This document shows, piece after piece, positions 41,870 to 49,447 of a stretch of 64,000 nucleotides of DNA. The stretch's first letter is position 1. Each line of letters begins with the position of its first letter. Below the pieces are notes generated by a model. That model was not told the origin of the DNA. It searched no databases and worked only from the letters and a program-made list of their open reading frames with translations. The translations under genes and the position numbers were made by a program. Where the stretch lies: the NCBI GenBank assembly GCA_024401365.1, contig JAKSLE010000012.1, forward strand, positions 18,892 through 82,891, read 5' to 3'. The DNA comes from Bacteroidales bacterium. Its GTDB lineage: Bacteria > Bacteroidota > Bacteroidia > Bacteroidales > Marinilabiliaceae.

Positions 41870-43441
41870 TTATAATAGTTCGGCGATCTTCTCGGCACAC
41901 AATTCGCCATCCACGGCAGACGATACTATACCGCCAGCGTATCCTGCGCCCTCGCCACAAGGGTATAGGCCCTCGACGCCAGGGTGTTGCATTGTTGCTG
42001 GGTTACGAGGGATGCGGACGGGGGAAGACGTACGGCTCTCGACGCCCACTACCAGCGCCTCGTTGGTCATGAAGCCGCGGGCCTGTTTGCCGAAAGTCTC
42101 AAAGCCCTTACGGAGGCGCATACCTATATGTTCGGGCAACCAGAAATGCAGAGGGGAAGTCATGATTCCCGGTACGTATGAGCAAGGAGGCAACTGCTGA
42201 GAAATCTTACCCTGGACAAAATCGGCCAGAGCCTGAGCAGGGGCAGTGATACCGCGACCGCCATTGATGTATGCCATCTGTTCCAGTTGCTCCTGATATT
42301 TCAAGCTACCAAGAGGACCCTCGTTTTGCAATTCGCCTATATCCTCGGGGCGTATTTCGACCACCATACCCGAGTTGGCGAAAGGAGAGCCACGGTGAGA
42401 AGGAGACATACCGTTGACCACCTGTTGGTCGCCCGCAGTCATAGCCGGCACGATGAAGCCACCAGGGCACATACAGAAAGAGTATACGCCGCGATCGGCC
42501 ACCTGAGTAACGAAGCTATAAGAAGCTGCTGGGAGGTAATCGCCGCGACCCTCGCGAGAATGGTACTGTATTTGGTCGATAAGCTCCTGAGGGTGTTCGA
42601 CGCGGACACCCATAGCCCAAGTTTTAGCCTCGAGAGATATACCTTTAGAATGCAAGAGATGATATACGTCGCGAGCCGAGTGACCTGTAGCCAATATTAC
42701 GGCATCGGCGTCGATATTATCCTTGTTGTTGACCACTATACCGCGAACCTTACCATCGACCACCTTGATATCGGTCATTTTTGCTCCGAAGAGGACCTGT
42801 CCGCCATGAGCGATGATAGTCTCGCGCATATTTTTGATGACGGTAGGGAGGACATCTGTACCTATATGAGGGTGGGCATCGATGAGGATATCCTCCTTAG
42901 CTCCGTGGTGGCAGAACACTTGGAGGATTTTGTTGATATTTCCACGTTTTGTGGAGCGAGTATACAATTTACCATCAGAAAAAGTACCAGCGCCGCCCTC
43001 GCCGAAAGCGTAATTAGACTCGGGGTCGACATTATGAGTACGACAAAGTTGCGCTATATCCACCTTACGTTTGCTAACATCCTGGCCTCGCTCAACCACT
43101 ATAGGGCGCAGACCCAGCTCCACCAAGCGCAGTGCGGCGAACAGACCACCTGGGCCGGCTCCAACCACTATGACAGGTTGGGCTGCAGAGACATCCTTAT
43201 ACCCTGGGAGGTCGATGACAGGACGTTCGGGCTCCTCATCCACCCACACTCCGAAGGTGAGCAACACCAAAACTCCATGGGCGCGGCGGGCGTCGATAGA
43301 GCGCTTAAGCATACGGATGTGAGAGATGCTATTGCTCTCCACGTCGACCTCCTTAGCCAGGCGGCGAGAAGCGAACGATGTATCGGCTGCCATTTGGGCT
43401 GCCTCGAGAGGGGAGAGAGTAAGTTGGACTTCTTTGTACAT
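41870..43441 (-). CDS. FAD-dependent dehydrogenase (COG2509 type)
   Basis: 523 residues. A dinucleotide-binding motif PVIVVGAGPGGLFAALRLVELG begins near residue 88 after an N-terminal ~85-residue domain. Then comes NYAFGEGGAGTFSDGKLYTRS, characteristic of COG2509, and late motifs FGKQARGFMTNEALVVGVESRTSSPVRIPR and YPCGEGAGYAGGIVSSAVDG. The family's substrate is not established. It is last in an operon after murF-alr and recX (gaps of 2 and 7 bases). Confidence 0.9.
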   Translation of the reverse strand: MYKEVQLTLSPLEAAQMAADTSFASRRLAKEVDVESNSISHIRMLKRSIDARRAHGVLVLLTFGVWVDEEPERPVIDLPGYKDVSAAQPVIVVGAGPGGLFAALRLVELGLRPIVVERGQDVSKRKVDIAQLCRTHNVDPESNYAFGEGGAGTFSDGKLYTRSTKRGNINKILQVFCHHGAKEDILIDAHPHIGTDVLPTVIKNMRETIIAHGGQVLFGAKMTDIKVVDGKVRGIVVNNKDNIDADAVILATGHSARDVYHLLHSKGISLEAKTWAMGVRVEHPQELIDQIQYHSREGRGDYLPAASYSFVTQVADRGVYSFCMCPGGFIVPAMTAGDQQVVNGMSPSHRGSPFANSGMVVEIRPEDIGELQNEGPLGSLKYQEQLEQMAYINGGRGITAPAQALADFVQGKISQQLPPCSYVPGIMTSPLHFWLPEHIGMRLRKGFETFGKQARGFMTNEALVVGVESRTSSPVRIPRNPATMQHPGVEGLYPCGEGAGYAGGIVSSAVDGELCAEKIAELL

Positions 43442-43448
43442 ATTCTGA

Positions 43449-43940
43449 TTAGTCGGTATTTTCTCTGTTAGCTATTAAATCATCTACAATATCGAGTATA
43501 TCGTCGTAGCTATAGCCACGGGATACGGCGAAACGGACCAGGGACGCCTTAAGTTTCCAAGGGTCGGGCTGGTGGGAAGTTCGCAATTTAGACTCCAATA
43601 TATGTCGCAAGGTATCCTCGGTAGGCAGTTCCTCCAGTTCGAGCATAGCCTTAGAGATTATTTCGGGTCTTATATGTTTAAGTTGCAGTTGGTACCGTAT
43701 TTTTTGAGGCCCCCAACCGCTGAAGCGATGTTTATCTCGTACGAAATAAGTAGCAAATCGTTCGTCGTTGATGAACCTGTTTTCTATAAGCCAAGCGATA
43801 GCCTTAGCGCGGTCGTGCTCCTCCAGGCCGTAGTTGGACAAGCGTTTCTCCACTTCGGAAGCGCAATGTTCGCTTTGGGCGCACCATTGGGCCACGCGTT
43901 CCAGGGCTTGGTTATATTCCAGGGGTTGACGGCGTTGCAT
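43449..43940 (-). CDS. recX: RecX-family regulator of RecA
   Basis: 163 residues with three-helix repeats. ALERVAQWCAQSEHCASEVEKRLSNYG, AKAIAWLIENRFINDERFATYFVRDK and GPQKIRYQLQLKHI match RecX, which binds RecA filaments and restrains them. recA is not in the window. It sits between murF-alr and the FAD dehydrogenase in one operon. Confidence 0.9.
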   Translation of the reverse strand: MQRRQPLEYNQALERVAQWCAQSEHCASEVEKRLSNYGLEEHDRAKAIAWLIENRFINDERFATYFVRDKHRFSGWGPQKIRYQLQLKHIRPEIISKAMLELEELPTEDTLRHILESKLRTSHQPDPWKLKASLVRFAVSRGYSYDDILDIVDDLIANRENTD

Positions 43941-43942
43941 GA

Positions 43943-46420
43943 TTACTCCATTATATATACACGTTTAACGCGGCGGCCTATACCAGTGAGGACCTCGTAG
44001 CAGATGGTACCCATGAGGTCGGACATTTCCCATACAGGATTCTCGTCGCCGAACAATTGGACATCATCGCCCACCTTAGCCTCGGGGATTTTGGTTATAT
44101 CCACCATACATATATCCATGCAGACATTGCCCACTATAGGAGCTTTTTTGCCACATATTATGACTTTGCCAACGCCATTGCTCAGGCGGCGGTCCAAGCC
44201 ATCGGCGTAACCGATAGGGACGACGGCGATACGAGACTCCTTTTTGAGGAGTGTTTTGCGGCCGTAGCCCACGGTAGTGCCAGCTGGTACGGTACGGATC
44301 TGAGAGATATAAGACTTAAGCGTTGCTACGTTTCGGAGTTTAGAATTATCGACAGCAGATACGCCATAGAGTCCGATACCCAGTCGGACCATTTCCATTT
44401 GGTATTTAGTAAAACGCTCTATTCCTGCGCTATTCAATATGTGGCGGTCGAAATTGTATCCCAATCCATCGTGCAATTTCTGAGTAGCGGTCTCGAAAGA
44501 ATGGATTTGTTCGAGGGTAAATCCATCGTGAACAGACTCATCAGAGCCCACGAGATGCGAGAATGCGGACGCTACGACGAGGTGGGGGCACTCCTTGAGG
44601 GCAGATATAAGATCATCCACCTCGTGGAGGTCGAATCCCGATCGGGTCATACCAGTATTCAGTTTGATATGGATAGGAGCCTGTTCGATGCCCAGACGTT
44701 CAGCCTCGTTGTTGTACATACGGAGGGTATCGAAGGTAGACAATTCAGGTTCCAGATTATCGCGGAGCATTACCTCGTAGGAATGCCATTCGGGGTTCAT
44801 TACGATTATAGGGAGACGGATACCCGACAAGCGGAGTTCGTGACCCTCGTCGGCGAAAGCCACGCCAAAGGCGTCGACGCCCTGAGCCTCGAGGTGGCGA
44901 GCTATTTCGAAAGAACCTGTGCCGTAGGAGAAAGCCTTGACCATAGCCAAGAGTTTGGTACCCGGTTTTAGCAGATTACGGAAGTAAGCCACGTTGTGAG
45001 CCAAGGCGTTGAGGTTGATCTCCATCTGGGTACGATTGCGGTGAGTCTCCAGGTGGTCGGCAATACGTTCGAAGCCGAAAGCGCGAGAACCCTTGAGCAA
45101 GATAGCCTCGCCGTGGAAGTCGGCCGTTGACATAGAATTCAAGAACTCCTCGGTAGTAGAGAAGAAACGAGAATTAGGGATACGGCCTCGCATGTAAGTG
45201 CTGACGTTTTTACCTATACAAATGAGGCGAGAGACCTGTTTTTGGATTATCAGGCGCTCCACGTCGGCATACAACTCCTCCTGCTGGCGGCGTGACTGCA
45301 AGAGATCCGAGAGGATAAGCGTTTTAGTAAGGCCCTTTTTATTACCCAAGCGATGCAGCATATCGAGGGCGATAGAGAGAGAAGTGACGTCGGCGTTGTA
45401 AGAATCGTTGATGATAGTACATCCGTTGCATCCATCCTTCTGTTGGAGTCGCATATCGATAGGGCGTATCTGTTCGGCGCGGGAAGATAATTTAGCAGGC
45501 TCTATACCGCTAACCAAGGCGTAGATGATAGACTGGGTGAGGTCTTGAGCCAGGGCTTCGTCGTTGATATAAGCATTATTGACGGTCAGTTGGTGTATAT
45601 CGTATTTAACCGACGATACCACTATATGAGAGCCATGCTCATCGACAGAGAGGTCGACCTGGAAAGTAGACTGAGGGTTGCGTCCCCATGTGATATACTC
45701 ATTCTCCTCGGCGCGAGAAGTAAAAGAGCGGTCGAGCAAGATATCATCCTTACGGTATAAGACCCTTTGGGCTGTGGCGCAGATAGTCTTTTTCTCTGCT
45801 ATTTTGTGGCTAAGGGAGTCGAATTTCTCCTGATGGGCATCGCCGATATTAGTCCATATTACGTCCTCTGGGAAAGTCATTTCGCGCAAGCGCTCCATTT
45901 CACCCGGTTGGCTTATGCCAGCCTCGATGATAGCCAATCGGGTATCGGGCTGAATAAGTAGCAATGACAAAGCCACACCAAGTTGGCTATTGTAGCTACG
46001 TGGAGAGCGGATAAACTGCACATCATCGGCCAAGAGTTGAGCCAGCCACTCCTTGACGATAGTCTTACCATTAGAGCCTATGATACATACTACGCGAGCA
46101 TTAGACTGTTGGCGGTACCAAGCAGCTACACTCTGGAGGGCGTAGAGGGCGTTGTCTGTGAGGATGAAAGTAGCCTCGGGGAAGGCCCTTGTCTGAACAT
46201 CGTGGGAGCACAAGAAGAGGCGTACTCCGCGGTCGTACAATTCCTGGATATACGATTCGCCATCATGGTTTTGGCCTTTGATAGCTACGAAGAGGCACCC
46301 AGAAGGGTCGCACATATTACGGCTATCGGTCATGATAGAGGTAATGACCGCATCGTTTTTTTTTGCTCCGGCCAGCTCAGCGTGAGTTGCCGAAACGATG
46401 TCAGAGATGTTCAGATTCAT
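43943..46420 (-). CDS. MurF-alanine racemase fusion
   Basis: 825 residues from the ATG complement 46418-46420; a TTG 15 bases earlier is also in frame. The N-terminal ~450 residues are MurF (UDP-MurNAc-tripeptide:D-Ala-D-Ala ligase), with the ATP site IIGSNGKTIVKEWLAQLL and NDSYNADVTSLSIALD. The C-terminal ~370 residues are alanine racemase. The PLP lysine lies in LAMVKAFSYGTG and the active-site Tyr region in AVVPIGYADGLDRRL. The fusion links supply of D-alanine to its use in peptidoglycan precursor synthesis and is known in Bacteroidota. It is the first gene of a three-gene operon. Confidence 0.95.
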   Translation of the reverse strand: MNLNISDIVSATHAELAGAKKNDAVITSIMTDSRNMCDPSGCLFVAIKGQNHDGESYIQELYDRGVRLFLCSHDVQTRAFPEATFILTDNALYALQSVAAWYRQQSNARVVCIIGSNGKTIVKEWLAQLLADDVQFIRSPRSYNSQLGVALSLLLIQPDTRLAIIEAGISQPGEMERLREMTFPEDVIWTNIGDAHQEKFDSLSHKIAEKKTICATAQRVLYRKDDILLDRSFTSRAEENEYITWGRNPQSTFQVDLSVDEHGSHIVVSSVKYDIHQLTVNNAYINDEALAQDLTQSIIYALVSGIEPAKLSSRAEQIRPIDMRLQQKDGCNGCTIINDSYNADVTSLSIALDMLHRLGNKKGLTKTLILSDLLQSRRQQEELYADVERLIIQKQVSRLICIGKNVSTYMRGRIPNSRFFSTTEEFLNSMSTADFHGEAILLKGSRAFGFERIADHLETHRNRTQMEINLNALAHNVAYFRNLLKPGTKLLAMVKAFSYGTGSFEIARHLEAQGVDAFGVAFADEGHELRLSGIRLPIIVMNPEWHSYEVMLRDNLEPELSTFDTLRMYNNEAERLGIEQAPIHIKLNTGMTRSGFDLHEVDDLISALKECPHLVVASAFSHLVGSDESVHDGFTLEQIHSFETATQKLHDGLGYNFDRHILNSAGIERFTKYQMEMVRLGIGLYGVSAVDNSKLRNVATLKSYISQIRTVPAGTTVGYGRKTLLKKESRIAVVPIGYADGLDRRLSNGVGKVIICGKKAPIVGNVCMDICMVDITKIPEAKVGDDVQLFGDENPVWEMSDLMGTICYEVLTGIGRRVKRVYIME

Positions 46421-46490
46421 TTTTTTATTGAACAAATTATGACATTGGCGGGCTCTTTATGCGATAGACAAAGAGTTAGTTAATGTCTTG

Positions 46491-46522
46491 TTTGCTATTT
46501 AGTTAAATGCTCACTAATTTTG
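46491..46522 (+). promoter_or_regulatory. Promoter with TTTG (-33) and TAATTTTG (-7)
   Basis: TTTG at 46491-46494, a 20-base gap, then TAATTTTG at 46515-46522. The best promoter match in the window. It drives the gene at 46569 and is divergent from murF-alr. Confidence 0.75.
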
Positions 46523-46568
46523 TGACTACAAAACGGGGCACTGATAGCTCTTGCAAAAATAAAGAATT

Positions 46569-47291
46569 ATGCGGAAAGAGACAATCATAGAGATTATTCT
46601 CTCCACTATGGAAGAGATGAGAAAACTGACGGTAACGTTTACGGACAAGGAGAAGATTCCTCAGCCCTTCATAGATTTGCTGATGAATAAGTACACTACC
46701 TTAGGTGAAGAGATTCAGTTGTTGGATTTCTGGAAGGTTGCCTCTGAGGCAGAAGAGAGTGTTGCGGAGCCCGTGAAAGAAGAGCCAAAGTCGGCACCTG
46801 CACCAGCCCCTGTAGTGGAAGTTAAAATTGAAGCACCAAAGGTAGAAGTAGCCCCACAGCCAGCAGTTGTGGAGCCAGAACCTAAGGTTGCGCCAGCACC
46901 AGAAGTCGCAGTAGAGCCAGTAGCAATAGTTCCCGAGCCAAAGGAGCCAGTTGTGGCACCAGTACAAGAGGTACAGCCAAAAGTGGACATTAAGCCTACG
47001 ATACAGCCAGTGCGTCAGGCATCAGTAAGCAAGTCGGCCTCATCGGCAGACACGATTAACTATGGTACGCCGGTAAGTGATATTCGCAAGGCGGTAGGAA
47101 TAAATGACCGATTCCTGTATCAGAGAGAGTTGTTTGGTGGGGATGCTCAGCGACTCAATCAGGCATTAGATGCTATAAATGCTTGCAGTACATACGAAGA
47201 AGCGCATGCTACGCTCAAGGCATTCGGTTGGGATGAGACAGATGCCACGGTAGAGGCATTTTTGAAAGCTGTTCATAGACGATTCCTATAA
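46569..47291 (+). CDS. Conserved Bacteroidota protein with proline/valine-rich linker
   Basis: 240 residues in three parts. The N-terminal ~55 residues are helical (MRKETIIEIILSTMEEMRKLTVTF; MNKYTTLGEEIQLLDFW). A ~95-residue linker is made of Pro, Val, Glu and Ala (about 60-155). The C-terminal ~75 residues contain VGINDRFLYQRELFGGDAQRLNQALD and AFGWDETDATVEAFLKAVHRRFL. The C-terminal pattern recurs in a conserved Bacteroidota family without a function that I know. There is no signal peptide, so it is cytoplasmic. It is followed after 13 bases by rsmI. Confidence 0.75.
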   Translation: MRKETIIEIILSTMEEMRKLTVTFTDKEKIPQPFIDLLMNKYTTLGEEIQLLDFWKVASEAEESVAEPVKEEPKSAPAPAPVVEVKIEAPKVEVAPQPAVVEPEPKVAPAPEVAVEPVAIVPEPKEPVVAPVQEVQPKVDIKPTIQPVRQASVSKSASSADTINYGTPVSDIRKAVGINDRFLYQRELFGGDAQRLNQALDAINACSTYEEAHATLKAFGWDETDATVEAFLKAVHRRFL

Positions 47292-47304
47292 AAGGGGGGC
47301 AGAA

Positions 47305-48021
47305 ATGAAGTTGACAGTTGTGCCTACTCCGGTAGGCAATCTAGAAGATATTACGATGCGAGCCTTGAAGGTACTCAAGGAGGCGTCGTTCATATTAGCT
47401 GAAGATACTCGTACGACATCCAATCTGCTAAGGCATTTTGAGATAGAGAATCAGTTGGTAAGCTATCACAAGTTCAACGAGCACCATGTGGTAGAGAACA
47501 TTGTGAAGCGAATTCAGACAGGCCAAGATGCGGCGTTGGTATCAGATGCGGGTACGCCAGCCATTTCGGACCCTGGGTATCTGGTGGTAAGGCACTGTAT
47601 AGATGCTGGCATTGAGGTACAATGTCTACCTGGGGCCACGGCGTTTGTGCCAGCGCTAGTAGATTCGGGGTTGCCAAATGACCAATTTACCTTTATAGGA
47701 TTTCTTCCTCACAAGAAAGGCAAGCAGACTGCGATGCAAGAATTAGCTACGTTGACTCGTACCTTTATATTATATGAATCACCGTTCAGGCTAGTAAAGA
47801 CATTAGAGTCGTTGGCCGAAGTTTTAGGTTCGGACAGGAGGGCATCGGTATCGCGAGAGATAAGCAAGATGTTTGAAGATACGCAGAGAGGTACGATAGC
47901 CGAGTTGATAGAGCATTTTACGGAGACCCCTCCAAAGGGAGAGATAGTGATGGTGGTAGAAGGCAAGAAAGAAGAGAAAAAGAAAAAAAATAGATACGAC
48001 GATAACAACGAAGAAGAATAA
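47305..48021 (+). CDS. rsmI: 16S rRNA (cytidine-1402-2'-O)-methyltransferase
   Basis: 238 residues. The tetrapyrrole-methylase fold motifs are clear: VVPTPVGNLEDITMRALKVL at the start, then AEDTRTTSNLLRHF, VSDAGTPAISDPGYLVV and LPGATAFVPALVDSGLP. RsmI methylates the ribose of C1402 in the decoding centre. The C-terminus ends in an acidic/lysine-rich tail (KKEEKKKKNRYDDNNEEE). It is co-transcribed with the preceding gene. Confidence 0.96.
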   Translation: MKLTVVPTPVGNLEDITMRALKVLKEASFILAEDTRTTSNLLRHFEIENQLVSYHKFNEHHVVENIVKRIQTGQDAALVSDAGTPAISDPGYLVVRHCIDAGIEVQCLPGATAFVPALVDSGLPNDQFTFIGFLPHKKGKQTAMQELATLTRTFILYESPFRLVKTLESLAEVLGSDRRASVSREISKMFEDTQRGTIAELIEHFTETPPKGEIVMVVEGKKEEKKKKNRYDDNNEEE

Positions 48022-48068
48022 GCAGTAATATTGTTCGCTGAAAATACATAAAAATAAAATATATACCT

Positions 48069-48947
48069 ATGAAAAACATTTTAGGCGCACTTGTATTTGC
48101 GGTAGTTGCGATTATGATGTGCTCTTGCGATCAGATTTCTCAGAGAGAGATACAGTTGGCCAATCAACTTGACTCAGTTGAGAGGCTCTTGAACCTGAAA
48201 GATTCGAGCATGGTTCTTCTTGCCAGTACGATGGCTGACGTTCAACAGAACTTAGCTGCCATTAAGGAGCATGAAAAGCTCATCACTACAGCCGTTTCAA
48301 CAGATGGTCGCAGTGCTAAGGAGCAGATTCAGAATGATTTGAATCAGATTAACGATTTGCTCCAGGCGAACAAGAAGAAGGTAGCAGATTTGACAGCTAA
48401 GCTCAAGAAAGCTACACAGAAGAACTCGGAGTTTGAGAGCATTATCAAGCTTTTGGAAGATCAGATTGCGCAGCAGAACGAGGAGATTGAGAAGTTGAAG
48501 AGCATTCTTGACGACAAGAATGTAGAGATTGGCTTCTTGAACAATGCTGTTATCAAGCTCTCTTCTGCAGTAGACTCTACATCGCAGGTTGCTGCGAGTG
48601 CGCTCAGCAATGTAGCTTCGTTGACAGATGCTAAGAACACAGCATACTATGTAGTAGGCTCTAAGTCGGAGCTCAAGGAGAAGGGTATCACGACATCAGC
48701 TGGTCTATTCTCTAAGAAGGTATCTGGCGATGCTGACAACAGCCTCTTTACAAAGATCAACTGGACAGAGGTAACATCAATCCCAACAAACTGCAAGCGT
48801 ATCAAGATTATCTCTTCGCACGATGAGAATAGCTACGTAGAGGAGAAGGGTTCTGACGGTTTGATTACGATCCAGATTAAGAACAAGGAGTCGTTCTGGA
48901 AGGTATCTAAGTACTTGGTAATCCAAGGTCGTGAGCAAGAAGATTAA
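48069..48947 (+). CDS. Coiled-coil lipoprotein of unknown function
   Basis: 292 residues. The N-terminal lipoprotein signal MKNILGALVFAVVAIMMCSC has candidate lipid-bearing cysteines at 18 and 20. Residues ~25-180 are predicted coiled coil (QLDSVERLLNLKDSSMVLL; ADLTAKLKKATQKNSEFESI). A smaller C-terminal domain follows (NTAYYVVGSKSELKEKGITT; INWTEVTSIPTNCKRIKIIS; SFWKVSKYLVIQGRE). Codon use is biased like carB, suggesting strong expression. A strong terminator follows. Likely a structural or envelope-associated protein; no further assignment possible. Confidence 0.8.
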   Translation: MKNILGALVFAVVAIMMCSCDQISQREIQLANQLDSVERLLNLKDSSMVLLASTMADVQQNLAAIKEHEKLITTAVSTDGRSAKEQIQNDLNQINDLLQANKKKVADLTAKLKKATQKNSEFESIIKLLEDQIAQQNEEIEKLKSILDDKNVEIGFLNNAVIKLSSAVDSTSQVAASALSNVASLTDAKNTAYYVVGSKSELKEKGITTSAGLFSKKVSGDADNSLFTKINWTEVTSIPTNCKRIKIISSHDENSYVEEKGSDGLITIQIKNKESFWKVSKYLVIQGREQED

Positions 48948-48969
48948 TAAATCTCACGGAGACATATAA

Positions 48970-49087
48970 AACAAGAAAGCATGCCGGAAGGCATGCTTTT
49001 TTGTTTCTTGCGCTATTAGTTCATAGTTGGTTTTGTGTATTAGCTGTTAATCTTCACATAGAGCTTAGTGGTCTTGATTTCTTCACG
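48970..49087 (-). ncRNA. Candidate small RNA
   Basis: On the minus strand TACCTTTG at 49092-49099 could start a transcript near 49087 that would end about 110-115 bases later at the terminator hairpin 48976-48999. The interval has no usable start codon. One frame reads REEIKTTKLYVKINS and a stop, but has no initiator. No -33 element was seen. A weak candidate based on promoter plus terminator only. Confidence 0.3.
48976..49003. terminator. Bidirectional terminator after the coiled-coil lipoprotein
   Basis: AAAGCATGCC (48976-48985) pairs with GGCATGCTTT (48990-48999) over a GGAA loop, followed by TTTG. The minus strand also has a T-rich tail (TTTCTTGTTTTAT), so it could end a leftward transcript too. 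Confidence 0.8.
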
Positions 49088-49207
49088 AAGACAAAGGTAT
49101 GGTGTTTGTCTGAGGTGGCTTTACGTAAAATTACGTAGAGCCTCATTTTTTTTTCAAAAAAAGTGATTTTAGGGTATGCTGTACGAGTTTAGATTTAGTA
49201 GGTGTTT

Positions 49208-49295
49208 GTTATGATTTTTAGGTATTTAAAAGTACTCTCTGTATATAGGCTGTCTATATAGAGCGTATATAGAGAGTATATAGAGCGTATAGAGT
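49208..49295 (+). repeat. TATATAGAG intergenic repeat, copy 2
   Basis: TGTTATGATTTTT (from 49208), CTCTCTGT, then TGTCTATATAGAGCGTATAT followed by AGAGAGTATATAGAGCGTAT. It shares order and a 20-base block with 12001-12070, and has an extra GTATATAGAGC unit. Confidence 0.7.
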
Positions 49296-49447
49296 AATGA
49301 TTGTTATGATTTTATTTTGTTGAGGAAGGTGCATTTTTTGTGATATTTTTTTGAGGGGGGTGTAGTAGAGGTTGCTTTTTCAGTAAAACAGGAACATATT
49401 ACGCTAAAATATCGTATAATTGTCGTGAAGTAATAATCAGACCTAAA

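Larger units (their letters stand above)
48948..49447. other. 500-bp intergenic region before the GH3 gene
   Basis: Holds the terminator at 48976, the small-RNA candidate, and the second copy of the TATATAGAG repeat (49208-49285). AT-rich sequence follows up to the GH3 start. No clear TAnnTTTG element was seen before the GH3 gene. Confidence 0.55.

Noticed and set aside
42287-43471. 394-codon open frame opposite the FAD dehydrogenase gene
   Set aside because: It lies fully antisense to a conserved gene with clear FAD motifs; composition (His, Arg, Ser rich) is that of a shadow frame.
44057-44971. 304-codon open frame opposite the racemase part of murF-alr
   Set aside because: Antisense shadow of conserved alanine racemase sequence; no motifs or promoter.
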